In this document: positions 1 through 10,420 of the stretch, in pieces
How positions within the stretch are numbered: position 1 is the stretch's first letter
Layout of the letters: each line of letters begins with the position of its first letter
Assembly (NCBI RefSeq): GCF_028583425.1
Contig: NC_072792.1
Span: forward strand, 159,098,676 to 159,162,675
Direction of reading: 5' to 3'
DNA from: Eublepharis macularius
Taxonomy: Eukaryota > Chordata > Lepidosauria > Squamata > Eublepharidae
Length of the DNA stretch: 64,000 bases
Translations under genes and position numbers: made by a program
Notes under the pieces: generated by a model
Seen by the model: only the letters and a program-made list of their open reading frames with translations
Databases searched by the model: none
Told to the model about the DNA's origin: nothing

Positions 1-749
1 GGATTATTCCTCCATATTGTAGAAAAGGGGCTGATATAGGTGGATTGCCTTTTGACTACTGCATGAGCCGAAGGGAGATTTGAACGAGGAACTTCACAAT
101 TCATGTTTCGGTATTTTGGACACTGTGCCATCCCTGGACATCAGTAACGAGGCACAGGGAAACCGCAGGCACAACCCTGTTCTTTTCAACTGTCAGTCCA
201 CCAGGACTGACCAACCAACTGCTCAAGCAGCACATCTGAGATGGCATCAAATATTCCACTCAAGTCTTGTTTTAAAGTTACACGAATGCAAGACCACAGA
301 AAAGGGTGACAGTCTGCCAAAAAATGTGACAATTCACCCTAAGAACATGACCAGTAAAGTGTTTTTGGCAAACAGACCTGGAGAGAAGCTCAGAAGTTTG
401 CTTTGGCCTGTACGGATCTCTTTCACCACTGAGGATAATTAATTCAAGTTTTGGAAAAAATCAAACAAGTCTGGAAAAGAAGGGTAAGGACTGAAAGACC
501 AGATTGCTTGGAACATAAAAATCTGACATCCTAGCCATTGGACCAGATGTGATCTAACAGGTAGAAAGCAGCATCAAAAATAATTAATAGATTTATCCAG
601 AGAAAACATGGACTGCTTACGTAGCAAAATTCAGATTGCCATTACTTGCAAATAACCAATTCCATACATTTAGAGCAGCCTAAACAGCAAGCAGCTTCTA
701 GAAGGAAACTGCAGATCCCTTTGGTAGCTTTCGAGTTGCTTCCCCTTAC
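1..749 (-). other. FDX1: FDX1 intron 3 (partial)
   Basis: Downstream of the exon 3 donor. The minus strand was searched for the last FDX1 exon (expected to encode a LGCQICL-like segment) and it is not here. No clear repeat was recognised. An open frame at 80-442 on the plus strand has no recognisable protein features. Confidence 0.7.
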
Positions 750-879
750 GTTTCTGTCAATCCATAGGCAAGGTCCAGCATGTCCAATTCCTCATCAGTA
801 ATTGCATCTAGTTTTTCAAATATGTGATCTTCAAAGATTAAGTGACAGGTAGAGCAAGCAAGTGTTCCTTCACATGCAC
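750..879 (-). CDS. FDX1: FDX1 coding exon 3
   Basis: 130 nt. The acceptor reads TTTTTAG just right of 879; the donor GTAAGG occupies 749-744. It completes Gly88 and encodes residues 89-130, ending in AYGLTE. It holds three of the four [2Fe-2S] ligands (C90, C96, C99) and the acidic recognition helix TDEELDMLD at 115-123. Compared with human from memory, Asn in the helix is replaced by Leu119, while the charged contact residues are all kept. Confidence 0.95.
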
Positions 880-3800
880 CTAAAAATTAATACAAGAATC
901 AGATCATACTTTGGACTTCTCCATGAGATTCCACTGTATTAATCTTTCAGTTAATGAGTTATACTGTCAGATCACTAGTTGGTCTAGCTCAGTACCCAGT
1001 ATTAAGAGCCAGTGGCTCTCCAGAATCTCATATAGAGGAACATTTTTCCTCGCTGCCTGCTGTTCTTAATTGTCAGTGGCATCTCCAGTTAAAAGGATCA
1101 GACAGGAGGTTACATGAAAGACCCTGGAGAACCATGGCCAATCAGAGTGGACGTTACTGGCTTCCAATAGTCTGATTCAATATAAGGCAGCTTTGTGTGT
1201 TCATCTTTTAACTGGAGATGGCAGAGGCTGAAACCAGGACTTACTGCATGCAAAGCAAGTGATCTAGCTTTGAGCTACAGCCCCCCTCTCCTTTAACACA
1301 TACAAAATAGTAATAACAATAACAACAACATTTGATTTATATTATTATTAGGAGAGGCAATAAATACACAAATTCTACACCCGCTTATTTCCCACAATCT
1401 GTGCATGTTCAAAAAAGTTCTTGTAAAACAGTAAGTGCATATTTTAACTACTAAAATAAAGAGGAAATATGTAGTCCATACATAATTTTGTTTAAAAGGA
1501 AGAGAATGCCAGGTACACCTAAGTCTAACAAAAATCAGCTCATTAATCAGGAAGGACGATGCTTCTTTTGGTTGTTGTGGGATTTCTGGGCTGTACTGCC
1601 GTGGTCTTGGCATTGTAGTTCCTGACGTTTCGCCAGCAGCTGTGGCTGGCATCTTCAGAGGTGGCTGGCATCTTCAGAGGTGTAGCACCAAAAGACTCTC
1701 TGTCTTTTGGTGCTACACCTCTGAAGATGCCAGCCACAGCTGCTGGCGAAACGTCAGGAACTACAATGCCAAGACCACGGCAATACAGCCCGGAAAACCC
1801 ACAACAACCATCGTTCTCCGGCCGTGAAAGCCTTCGACAATACATCGATGCTTCTTTTCTTGAGGTATTGCATAGGTTATATAGGCAAAGGGTTTCTAGG
1901 TATGTTGGGTTTGTGTGTCAGAATTTGGAGATATGCCTAACACAGAAATGAAACAAAAAGTACATTAAGAACCACCTGGATTACATGAAGCAATACCTGA
2001 AAGTTAGCTGTTTCTGCAGTGCCCCCTAGTGACAAAATGTGAAATAGGATCTTCCTTTGCAGCATTTAATGATATGACATACAACTATTTGCATGGCAAC
2101 CCTAACCTGGATAGTTCAGGAGGGCCTGATCTCATCAGATCTCAGAAGCTAAGCAGGGTCAGCCTTGATTAGTAATTGGATAGGAGACCTCCAATGAAGA
2201 CCAGGGTTGCAGAGGCAGGCAATAGCAAACCACTTGTTAGTCTCTTGCCATGAAAACCCCACCAGGGGTTGCCATAAGTCAATTATGACTTGAGGGCAGG
2301 ATTTCATTTTATTTGCAATGGTTAGAGACTAATTCCATCAGAACATTTCCATCATTTTGTTTCAATCATCTAACTTGTTCAAAGGATTGCCAATTTCACA
2401 CACTGGCATGTTAAATATGATTTGGAAAGTTGAGTATTGCAGCCAGACGTCTGACTGGTGTGTGCACATCTGCACAGGCTTCATTTCTGAGCCAGGTAAG
2501 GTTTAAGGTGCTGACACTGGTCTTTAAAGCCCTAAGTGGTCCCAGAGCATATCCCATACAGGCCTCTCCCACTCAAGCAGTGCACTGAACTAATCTGTGG
2601 CCCTGCTTAGTCTCCATAGAATCATAGAGTTGGAAGGGGCCATACAGACCATCTAGTCCAACCCCCTGCCCAGTGCAGGATCAGCCTAAAGCATCTCTGA
2701 CAAGTATTCATCCAGCCTCTTCTTGAAAACTGTCAGTGAAGGGGAGCTCACCACCTTCCTAGGCAGCTGATTCCACTTTTGAACTACTCTGACCGTGAAA
2801 AAGTTCTTCCTAATATCCAGCCGGTACCTTTGTGCATGTAGTTTAAGCCCATTGCTTCGGGTCCTACCCTCTGCTGCCAACTGGAACGGCTCCTTGCCCT
2901 CCTCCAAATGACAGCCTTTCAAATATTTAAAGAGAGCAATCATGTCCCCCCTCAACCTCCTCTTCTCCAAACTAAATATTCCCAAGGCCCTCAGCCTTTC
3001 CTCGTAGGACTCAGTCTCCAGACCCCTGATCATTCTTGTCGCTCTCCTCTGCACCCTCTCGATTTTGGCCACATCCTTTTTGAAGTGAGGCCTCCAGAAC
3101 TGCACACAATACTCCAGGTGTGGCCTGACAAAGGCAGTATAGAGAGGGGCTATGACCTCCTGCGATTTCAATGCTATGGCCCCTTTGATACAACCCAAGA
3201 CTGAATTAGCCTTTTTTGCCACTGCATCACACTGACTGCTCATATTTAGTTTACAGTCCACTCTTACCCCAAGATCCCTTTCACATATACTACTGCCCAG
3301 AAGTGTATCCCCCATCCAGTATTTGTGCTTCCCATTTTTGTGGCCCAGATGTAATACTGTGCACTTGTCTTTGTTGAATTGCTTCCTATTCACAGCTGCC
3401 CACTTCTCCAGAGTATTCAGGTCTTGTTGAATTTTAATTCTATCTTCTTGGGCGTTTGCTACTCCTCCCAATTTGGTATCATCAGCAAATTTAATGAGCA
3501 GCCCTTCCACTCCTTCATCCAGATCATTGATAAAAATATTGAAAAGTACCGGGCCCAAAACCGAGCCCTGCGGCACTCCACTGGACACCTCCCTCCAATC
3601 TGATGAAACGCCGTTGACCACCACTCTTTGAGTGCAGTCCTCCAACCAGTTCCCTATCCACCGAACTGTCCTATAGTCCACTCCACAGTCTTCCAGTTTG
3701 CCCATCAGAATGTCATGGGGGACCTTATCAAAAGCTTTACTGAAATCCAGATAAATCACGTCAACAGAGTTCCCCCGATCCAGTAAGCTGGTCACTCAAT

Positions 3801-6800
3801 CAAAGAAGGAAACCAGGTTGGTCTGGCAAGATCTGTTAGGAACAAAACCATGCTGACTTCCCCGGATCACTGAGCGGTCCTTCAGATGCTTAGAGACTGA
3901 TCCCTTTAAAATCTGTTCTAACATCTTCCCAGCAACAGAAGTCAAACTAACCGGCCTGTAGTTTCCCGGGTCATCCTTCTTCCCTTTCTTAAAGATGGGG
4001 ATAACATTCGCTCTTCTCCAATCTTGTGGCACATCCCAAGTCCTCCAGGAGGCCTTGAAGATGATGGACAGGGGTTCTGCAAGTTCGCTAGAAAGTTCTT
4101 TCAGCACTCTTGGGTGCACCCCACCCGGCCCAGGGGATTTGTATTCATCCAGTGCAGCCAGATGCCTCTCCACAACCTCTCTGTCAATGTCAATTAGCCA
4201 CTCAGGTGTCCTGCCACATTTTCTACTATCTCTTGATGTGCCTGAGTTCTTCAGGGAGAAAACAGAGGCAAAAAAGTCATTAAGCCTGTCCGCTTTTTCT
4301 CTGTCCTGCATCAGTTTCTCCATCTACTCCCAACAGCGGTCCAATTGCCTCTTTTACCTTGCGTTTGCTTCTCACGTATCTGTAGAAGTTTTTCTTATTG
4401 TAGCGAGCCCTCCTGGCCAGACCCAGCTCATACTGAGCTTTGGCATCTCTGGTGGCTGATCTGCAGTACCTAGTAACCTTCATATACTCCTCTTTAGAGG
4501 TCTGTCCTTCTCTCCATTTCCTGAACATTTCCTTTTTCTCCCTTAGCTTATTCTGGAGCTCTCTGTACATCCACATCAGTTTCTTGGAGCCCTTACCATG
4601 TTTCCGTCTTGCTGGGATGGTGAGGGCTTGAGCTTGCAAAAGCTCGTGTTTGAGAAGGGCCCACCCTTCACTCGCTCCTTTCCCTTCCAGCACACTCCCC
4701 CACGGAATGACTCTCATCAAGCCTCTGAGTTCATTGAAGTTGGCCCTACGAAAATCTAACCTACGAGTCTGGCTATGAACTTCCTTGGCCCCCCACAGCA
4801 ACTGGAATTCAAGGAGGACATGGTCACTTCCCCCTAAGGTCCCGACCACCTTCATCTCACCTACCAATTCTTCCCTGTTGGTTAATATCAAGTCTAGTAT
4901 GGCCGAGCCCCTTGTAGCTTCCTCCACCTTTTGAAAAAGGAAGTTATTGGCCAGGCAGGTCAGGAAATTGCGTGATTCATGACGCTTTGCTGAGCCTGTC
5001 TCCCAGCACACATCGGGGAAGTTGAAGTCACCCATAATTACAAGGTTGTGATGTCTGGATACTCTGCCAATCTGTTCAAAGAGGGCAGAATCCGTTTCTT
5101 CTCGCTGGTCAGGTGGTCTGTAGCAGACTCCAACAATAATACCCTTTGTCCTTCCTCCCCTTATTTCTACCCATATACTTTCCACTGGGCTGTGCGCCCC
5201 ATTCTCCATAACTTCTTGACAATCAAGCCCTCTCCTCACAGGGAGGCCAGGTTGGCCTTCTATGTAGTTGCCCTATAGGCTCAGAATACCTTACCATGAC
5301 AGTTTTAACTGAGTTGCTGACTAAGCTTTTATACCTTGCTCGTGTTTATGGTGACACTTTCAGGTGAACACCTGGATTCATAGATCAGCTATTGTGATTT
5401 TTAATTAATTAAATACATTAATCTTGGCTTGCCTCAAGGCTCAAGTTTTTTTTAATAGTTCTATAGGAAATTTACATTTGTTGAACCCCACTCTGGATTT
5501 CTGAAAAGTGGCTAATAAATTTGGTAAATAATAAACAGTAAATAGCATATCAGAGTTCTATCCACTTGGATAATATTTTAAAATGAGGTGGTGTGCTGGA
5601 TAATCAGGCTTGAGTGCAGAGAGCAGGATGCTAGCAATAAACACATCGGAGTTAGGGTGAAGGCAGAATGTGGAGTTGGAGAAGCAGGAAAAAGATCAGA
5701 AGCCTGGATCCACTGGCTATTTCAAAGGTAAAACACTTTGTTCCCTTATGAAATAATATTCTGTAGTTATGGGAAATTAAGTACTTTTTACTTACCAAAT
5801 CCATCTATGTCAAGATTGTTATCAACCACAACATCCAAAAGCGAGTCTCCAACTTTTCCCTGCGCTGTTAGTTTATCTCCATCACGGGTTATAAAGTGCA
5901 CAGTAACTTTATCTTCTGAGCTGCGGGGGAGGAAAAAACCACAATATTTTTCTTTGCCCACAGGCAATGAAAGGGACTCATACTTTTTGGAAATAACAGT
6001 AAAAATTCTTAATACTGGTAGTCAGGGCAGCTGAAAACTAGACAAGACACTGAAAACACATAATGTCTTTACCCTATACTGTAGCTGTAAACATCTGTAG
6101 CGGGTTAATTTTTTAAAATCTCCACAAGAGTTTTCTCAGTTTAGGCTTTTGATATACAGTTTCAGAGATTGCTACCAAAAGTATAGATAGAAGACATGGA
6201 CACAAAACGGGTTACAATGATCATCTGTTCTGAATAGTCCTTAAGAGCCGAACCCAACGCATATCTGATAATGGGATCAAAGGGATTACTTCCAGGTAAA
6301 CATACATAGGAATGTTACTGGAGTATGATACCATACTGAAGTAAGCAAGATAAAACAGCTACACAATCTTTAGCATTATGTGGAATTACTTTCACTGGAC
6401 TGTACTACAGTAGTGTGGAGGCGGGGGAATCACCTGCTTTCATGTCCTCCCACACAAAAAATCTTCCTTACACAAAGAACACTAACAAGTCAGGGACAAG
6501 ACGAGGGTGGAACAGAGTTTTTCAAGTTCAGAACCTGGGTAACTTAGGGGTGCATGAGGACACTTTAGGAAGTCCACAAGACCTTTGTAAGGACTGAAGA
6601 CAAGCTTCTCCCAGTTTTTGTCAGATAACCTGTTGATCATTCCCCCTTCCCCCAAGGGACAGTTACAAGCTGCTCTCAGGAATAATGATTTGCTCCTTGG
6701 GACACCATCAGTGATCAAAGACTGACCTCCGCAGAATTCAATCACATATGCGCTCTTTGGATAGTTAACTTTCTGAATTCCTACAAAGTTTAGAATAGTA

Positions 6801-9800
6801 GTTATTAAGGACACTGAACTGTCACTATAAATCACACACAGAAGTAACGTTGTCCACCTGCAATTCTACCTACGTTAAGATGGGAGCTGACCTCCAGTTC
6901 ACACATTCCTTCCCTGCTGGAAAAAAGAACAACTGAATGAAGATCTTCTGTTTATTTGAACACAGTCTCTTCCTGATCCTACAAGATAAAACAAACTTTC
7001 TAGCTGGTTCTCTTGTGATGTCAGTGAGTTCTTGTGTTCAGATGAACAAAAGGATCTCCCTGGTTCATTTCTCCACACAGAATGCAATGGGAAGAGGATG
7101 GGTACAGCCAATGTCAACATAGGTAGAATCCTAGGACCTAAATAACTGAGTGAACAATTGCTGCCCCATCCCCAACCAAGCGCCTGAATATCACTTTACT
7201 GAGGTGTAAATTAATAGTATCCAAGAAGTGAAATGGAAACAGAAGCCCAAGACAAAAGGTATAAACCCAATGGAGTTATAGTGTGGTTTAAAGAGAACGT
7301 AACAGCACCCACAGCAATCTAGATAACATTTTCACGCTGATAGTACACAATACAAAACTAAAGATGGTGCATAAGTAAACCAAAAGCGGTAGATAGGTAA
7401 CACAATGGTAACCATCTTTTTGGACCATGTGAAGTCAAATCCAGGTAGAAGTGCCATTTTAGCACACACAAGGATATATAAGCAGTGTCCTCCCCCAGCA
7501 CACATGAAGCCATCTCTCCTATGCCTTTGTGTAATTTTCTTCTACTGCTAAAGCTGGGGAGGAGACAGGCAGTGGCATAAGTCAGGAAAGGTTTCCCTGC
7601 TACTTATGCCACAAGCTAGTGGCCATCCACAAAGAAACAAAATAACGCTGCCACTTTAATAGTGTTGGGTACATTTCCTTTTGTCAAGCTTACCTTCCTC
7701 TTTGCCATCCTACTGCCGCTCCTCCCCAAAGGGGACCACTTAAACTAAGCAATACATCATTATCCCAATCCTATCAACAGCTATCATCCAATCACCTTAT
7801 TTCCAAATGTCACAAAAAGCCAGCTTCCTATCACACAATGCAACATCTGGCCAGATCATTCAATGCAACATCTGGCCAGTGTTTTCTTGCTGCATGTTTC
7901 CTTCTATTATCACCGTTATTGGTTGTTGTGGGTTTTCCGGGCTGTATTGCCGTGGTCTTGGCATTGTAGTTCCTGACGTTTCGCCAGCAGCTGTGGCAGC
8001 TGTGGATGCCAGCCACAGCTGCTGGCGAAACATCAGGAACTACAATGCCAAGACCATGGCAATACAGCCCGGAAAACCCACAACAACCATCATTCTCCGG
8101 CTGTGAAAGCCTTCGACAATACATCACCGTTATTGTTGTTCAAACATATTTAGCACCAACTAAGAACTATACTGGAGTAATACAGTTGTTGTGCAGAAAG
8201 CTATAACCTAACTAAAGAGGGTAGAAAGACAGGGCAGAGTCTGATGAAAAGTAAAAGGTGTGGGGGGGAAACTAAAAAGTATCAGACAGAAAAATATATA
8301 AAATGGTTCGCGGAATTATATCAAATAGTCCTTTCTTCATTAATAGTAACTTCTCTTCCTTACTGTTTTTTCTGTTCAAAGCTAGTAAAATTTCCCAGCC
8401 TGCCATTCCTCAGATTCCTGCCCAGCTATAACCAAGGATTTATACCAGTTCAGGCCATTGAGGCATTATTGTCTGTTTGAAGAACTTATTAGTTAACTTC
8501 TATTCACTCTTAAAGGAATCTGCAAAATGACTTTTATCAACTTAAAATCAAAGGTCCTGCCAAAACAAAGCTGCTGGATCCAAGAATTGTGAGGGAAAGT
8601 CATTTTGTTCACAGAGAAGAGCATATTCTCATTCCATTTAAGATATTTAAAGCTGTTTCCTGGAAAACCACCACAGACACGTGCTTTGGATGTATTCAGG
8701 ATACCAAACAAATTTAAATTATACACATATGAGAAATGCAAAAAGTTGCTCTTAGGAAGGAGTGGATTAAAGAGCTAGGACTGACAGAAAATGTGTAAGA
8801 ACTGAAGCCAGATCAATTAGATGGTGATGTTATTGTCACACAATCTGAGAAGCTGTAACAGTAAATAATGGCTGCCTTCAGACATCACAAACAAGCCACA
8901 AATTGGTTATTACAAAGACAAGCATGAAATCCTTGCATTTGTACAGTTCTCCTGCAACAGCAGAGCCAAGATAGAAGGTGTCCTCCTGGCTTTGGAAGCA
9001 TTCAGTTTAGCTACACTTTTTATATTGTAATTTATAGTATTTTATTCCTGTTTTACATTTATGTATATATTGATGTTATGATATTGTAATTTGCTCTAAG
9101 CCTGCTTTTGGGGAGGATGGAATATAAATGCAATCAATCAAACAAATCAATTTGTTGTGTTGTACAAATTAGGCACTAACAGATGAGGGTTTATTTCTTG
9201 TCCGCAAACAAGGTTTTTAAAATAGGATTAAAGCGTTGTTTAGAAACTTATGCAATCCAGAACTGCTTGGCGGCAGGGCTGATTTTAGGCAGCACATGGA
9301 TAAACTTGTGTAACTGGTATCACAACAAAGCAGTAAGGCGATCCATCCACTATTGCTTTCCAGATAAAACACCAGTTTATCTGTACCTGCCAGAGATTAT
9401 TTGGGAAAGTTTCAATGCTGCTTTTCTCCCAGCAAGGGGGGATCCAAGGAGGTGCGTGCTACTTGCACCTTATATTTGATTAAACACATGCTAAGAATCC
9501 CAAAACCTTCCCTATAGAGAGCCTGACCCTAAAAAGATTAGTTGCAGCAACGCCAGGGCTGCTCAGATTGTGCTCAAGATTTAGTCACAGGCCACCTTTT
9601 CTCGATATTCGCTCTCTTGACGCAGCTCAGAGCTTGGGACAAAGTACTTCTGCGGCACATCAACAGCTACTGTCTGACAGGTATGGAACTTGCACAAGCA
9701 TAAGTCAGCAAGCGGCGCCCTTGCCAAGGCCCTTCAGCCCGTGCCAGAAAGCAGCTCAGGAGGACAGAACTGCTCTTTCCCCTGGACACTGACACAGATA

Positions 9801-10168
9801 CTTAGCCCTCGTTTCTCCTTAGGCCAATGTTCTGCTTCTCATGACAGGCCCTTTGCCCTCGCCCTACCCTGGCTGCACCTACCATCTAACCTGCTATTCG
9901 AGAATAACGTACAGTTTGGCAACTCTCAAGATTTGCCAGCTCACGACTTCATAGGAAGTGCTGATATGATCATAACGTCTACTGACTGCCCTCAGCCCCC
10001 ACTGGCACTCACGGTCGACGGAGATCCTTACCTGAGCCGAGCTGGGGCTGAAGCGTGGAAGAACCGGCTCGGACTTCGATTGGCAGCGACGCGGGAAGCA
10101 GAAAGAAGCCGGTGGCAGGAGGCGGCCGCGGCCCGGAGGAGAAGAGGGACGGCGCTTGAGGCAGCCAT
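750..10168 (-). CDS. FDX1: FDX1, ferredoxin 1 (adrenodoxin), three coding exons, 3' end outside window
   Basis: Spliced gene, join of complement(10032..10168), complement(5796..5920) and complement(750..879). It encodes the first 130 residues plus two bases of the next codon. The product is a mitochondrial-matrix [2Fe-2S] ferredoxin that passes electrons from ferredoxin reductase to mitochondrial P450s in steroid synthesis, and serves Fe-S and lipoylation pathways (family knowledge). Seen: an arginine-rich N-terminus with no acidic residue in residues 1-46, as expected of a matrix-targeting peptide; a beta-grasp core; cluster ligands Cys90, Cys96 and Cys99 in C-x5-C-x2-C spacing; and an acidic partner-binding helix with D116, E117, E118, D120 and D123. 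All introns have GT-AG ends and the phases join without a break. The fourth cysteine lies in the last exon, left of position 1. FDX2 is less likely because the SSEDK junction and acidic helix match FDX1. Confidence 0.95.
1070..1292. repeat. Two tRNA-headed SINE fragments in inverted orientation (FDX1 intron 2)
   Basis: The plus-strand part, about 1076-1200, reads like the body of a common lizard SINE ending in a GTCTGATTCAATATAAGGC stretch. The minus-strand part, 1292-1207, reads as a tRNA-like head (GGGCTGTAGCTCA, then a box-B-like GGTTTCAGCC). Both share an ATCTCCAGTTAAAA motif in opposite directions at 1080-1094 and 1207-1220. The family name is uncertain. Confidence 0.5.
1624..1658 (-). 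ncRNA. Minimal hammerhead ribozyme core, left arm of copy A
   Basis: On the minus strand this 35-nt core is identical to the one at 1721-1755, so the two face each other across a 62-bp centre. The CUGAAGA box (1658-1652) is duplicated at 1677-1671. In any read-through transcript one arm would be ribozyme and the other its perfect antisense. Confidence 0.6.
1721..1755 (+). ncRNA. Minimal hammerhead ribozyme core, right arm of copy A
   Basis: CUGAAGA at 1721-1727; stem II GCCAGC (1729-1734) pairing with GCUGGC (1742-1747); GAAA at 1748-1751; then C-GUC at 1752-1755. All invariant core bases are present. Stem III would be only A-U plus C-G without a loop, as in the minimal variants associated with Penelope-like elements. 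The predicted cut is after C1755. A CCU/AGG pairing starts stem I. Activity is inferred. Confidence 0.65.
2098..2306 (+). repeat. 5S-rRNA-derived SINE (5S-Sauria type) in FDX1 intron 2
   Basis: Positions 2121-2189 closely follow 5S rRNA, including GAAGCTAAGCAGGGTC and the internal-promoter-like TTGGATAGGAGACCT. A SINE tail follows, with GAAAACCCCACCAGGGGTTG and a final TGACTTGAGGGCAGG. It is too short and diverged to be a functional 5S gene. Confidence 0.8.
2430..2612 (+). repeat. L2-like LINE fragment
   Basis: It reads as the C-terminal part of an L2-type LINE: a stretch like AAGGTGCTGACACTGGTCTTTAAAGCCCTAAG, split here by differences, followed by a segment on cluster-of-valleys LINE 3' ends. 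It abuts the 3' end of the CR1 at 2615, which probably landed in or beside it. Confidence 0.45.
2686..4323 (-). pseudogene. CR1 reverse transcriptase domain with one in-frame stop
   Basis: Residues begin in the pre-RT region (LNDFFASVF), then [29 protein letters not shown] and SFFD. A TGA at 3798-3796 follows, and the same frame resumes with [33 protein letters not shown] and the FADD catalytic box, ending with the C-terminal CR1 region to LDEYLSEML. The stop lies where CR1 relatives usually have an amino acid, plausibly a TGG-to-TGA change. Confidence 0.9.
4280..5239 (-). pseudogene. CR1 endonuclease domain (partial)
   Basis: 319 codons from the CR1 copy. Recognisable endonuclease motifs are the GVCYRPPDQ loop, [10 protein letters not shown] and the catalytic SDH in [12 protein letters not shown]. 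After these comes the linker to the RT with a basic, helix-rich stretch. The frame ends at 4280, just after the site where the RT frame takes over, so a small indel near 4320 separates the two domains. Confidence 0.85.
5279..5795 (-). other. FDX1: FDX1 intron 2, end proximal to exon 2
   Basis: AT-rich sequence between the CR1 and the exon 2 donor. I recognise no repeat and no gene in it. Confidence 0.6.
5796..5920 (-). CDS. FDX1: FDX1 coding exon 2
   Basis: 125 nt. The acceptor CCCCCGCAG lies right of 5920; the donor GTAAGT starts at 5795. It encodes [14 protein letters not shown], then [20 protein letters not shown], i.e. the start of the mature protein and the first strands of the ferredoxin fold. 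Entry phase 2 and exit phase 1 match the flanking exons. Confidence 0.95.
5921..7908 (-). other. FDX1: FDX1 intron 1, exon 2-proximal part
   Basis: No coding exon and no clearly recognisable repeat. Short open frames here on both strands lack protein-like features. Confidence 0.55.
7909..8135. mobile_element. Palindromic Penelope-like insertion, copy B, with 12-13 bp target duplication
   Basis: The element at about 7921-8122 is flanked by ATCACCGTTATTG at 7909-7921 and 8123-8135. Its arms are the same family as copy A (GGTTGTTGTGGG at the left, TTCGACAATAC tail at the right). The centre is collapsed: the CUGAAGA boxes of both arms are deleted and only the stem II/GAAAC halves remain, so no complete hammerhead core survives. 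The right arm also has GUC changed to AUC. Confidence 0.78.
8136..9000 (-). other. FDX1: FDX1 intron 1, no recognised feature
   Basis: Unique-looking AT-rich intronic sequence. Open frames at 8244-8480 and 8493-8741 have no protein-like features. Confidence 0.5.
9010..9155 (+). repeat. LINE 3'-tail fragment
   Basis: Ends with TTTGCTCTAAGCCTGCTTTTGGGGAGGATGGAATATAAATGC and a CAATCAATCAAA tail, split by small differences, the form of an L2/CR1-type 3' terminus. Only the tail is present. Confidence 0.4.
9156..10031 (-). other. FDX1: FDX1 intron 1, exon 1-proximal part
   Basis: No exon or repeat recognised. The 236-codon open frame from 9690 across exon 1 on the opposite strand is a by-product of high GC and is not supported. 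Confidence 0.5.
10032..10168 (-). CDS. FDX1: FDX1 coding exon 1 (start codon and mitochondrial presequence)
   Basis: 137 nt from ATG at 10168-10166 to the donor GTAAGG beginning at 10031. Residues 1-45 begin [17 protein letters not shown] and end SAPARL. They contain Arg and Ser/Ala but no Asp or Glu, the pattern of a cleavable matrix presequence. The start was chosen because it has GCC before and G after the ATG (good Kozak context) and resembles the MAAA start of mammalian FDX1. The frame stays open upstream to about 10228, but no in-frame ATG lies there. Confidence 0.9.
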
Positions 10169-10420
10169 GGCGCGGCGCAACCGCGGGCAAGGACGGAGAT
10201 GGCGGTTCCGCGGCGGAGCGCGGCCCAAAGTCCTCCGGCTTACGCAACCGGTACAGCCAGCGGCGATTCTCGAAACTCCGTTACGATCCCGTAACCTTCA
10301 CTCGCAGCGGCGCTCGCTGCGGAGGAAGAACGCAATGTACGCAGAAGGGGTACGTTCCCAGGGAACAGAGCGCGGCAAGCAATACAAGTTTCCGGTTTAA
10401 TAAGGGACTACACGACGTGC
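10040..10420 (-). promoter_or_regulatory. FDX1: CpG-rich promoter / 5' end of FDX1
   Basis: A GC- and CpG-dense block covers exon 1 and the sequence upstream of it, while the surrounding DNA is AT-rich. On the gene strand, CCGCCATCT near 10190-10200 partly matches the YY1 element common in the 5' ends of CpG-island genes. No TATA box is evident. The transcription start cannot be fixed by eye and is probably between 10170 and 10350. Confidence 0.6.

Larger units (their letters stand above)
1557..1858. mobile_element. Palindromic Penelope-like insertion, copy A, with 13-bp target duplication
   Basis: The element at 1570-1845 is flanked by identical 13-bp direct repeats, CGATGCTTCTTTT, at 1557-1569 and 1846-1858. 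Its left arm (1570-1697) is the reverse complement of its right arm (1702-1810), apart from a 19-bp duplication at 1660-1678 and a few substitutions. The right side has a further unpaired tail of about 35 bp ending in CTTCGACAATACAT. Each arm contains one hammerhead-ribozyme core. From memory, the terminal sequence resembles the ends of GIY-YIG-encoding Penelope-like elements of reptiles. No protein-coding part is present, so the copy is non-autonomous or severely 5'-truncated. Confidence 0.8.
2615..5278 (-). mobile_element. CR1 LINE, 5'-truncated, nearly intact EN-RT reading frame
   Basis: Minus-strand retrotransposon in FDX1 intron 2. Its 3' end at 2615-2630 shows the CR1-typical ATTCTATG repeat. 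Upstream are an apurinic-type endonuclease segment (complement 5239-4280, with motifs [15 protein letters not shown] and [10 protein letters not shown]) and a reverse transcriptase (complement 4323-2686, with [21 protein letters not shown] and FADDTKLGG). Two defects are visible: a frame change near 4320 between the EN and RT parts, and an in-frame TGA at 3798-3796. ORF1 and the endonuclease N-terminus are missing. It is inactive but relatively young by its low damage. Confidence 0.93.

Noticed and set aside
80..442. 120-codon open frame near the left edge
   Set aside because: No protein family signs, no splice logic, and not on the FDX1 strand; it reads as chance.
1557..1858. Copy A as a classical TIR DNA transposon
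   Set aside because: The target duplication is 13 bp and differs in length between copies, one arm has an unpaired tail, and ribozyme cores are present; a retroelement origin fits better.
2121..2189. Possible 5S rRNA gene
   Set aside because: Truncated, diverged and fused to a SINE tail; called as a SINE instead.
10028..10228. Extended N-terminus for FDX1 starting at about 10228
   Set aside because: The first codon there is TTG, not ATG; the ATG at 10168 has good context and matches the family start.
9690..10400. 236-codon open frame over the FDX1 promoter on the opposite strand
   Set aside because: Low-complexity Arg/Ala-rich translation of a CpG island; overlaps true exon 1 in antisense.
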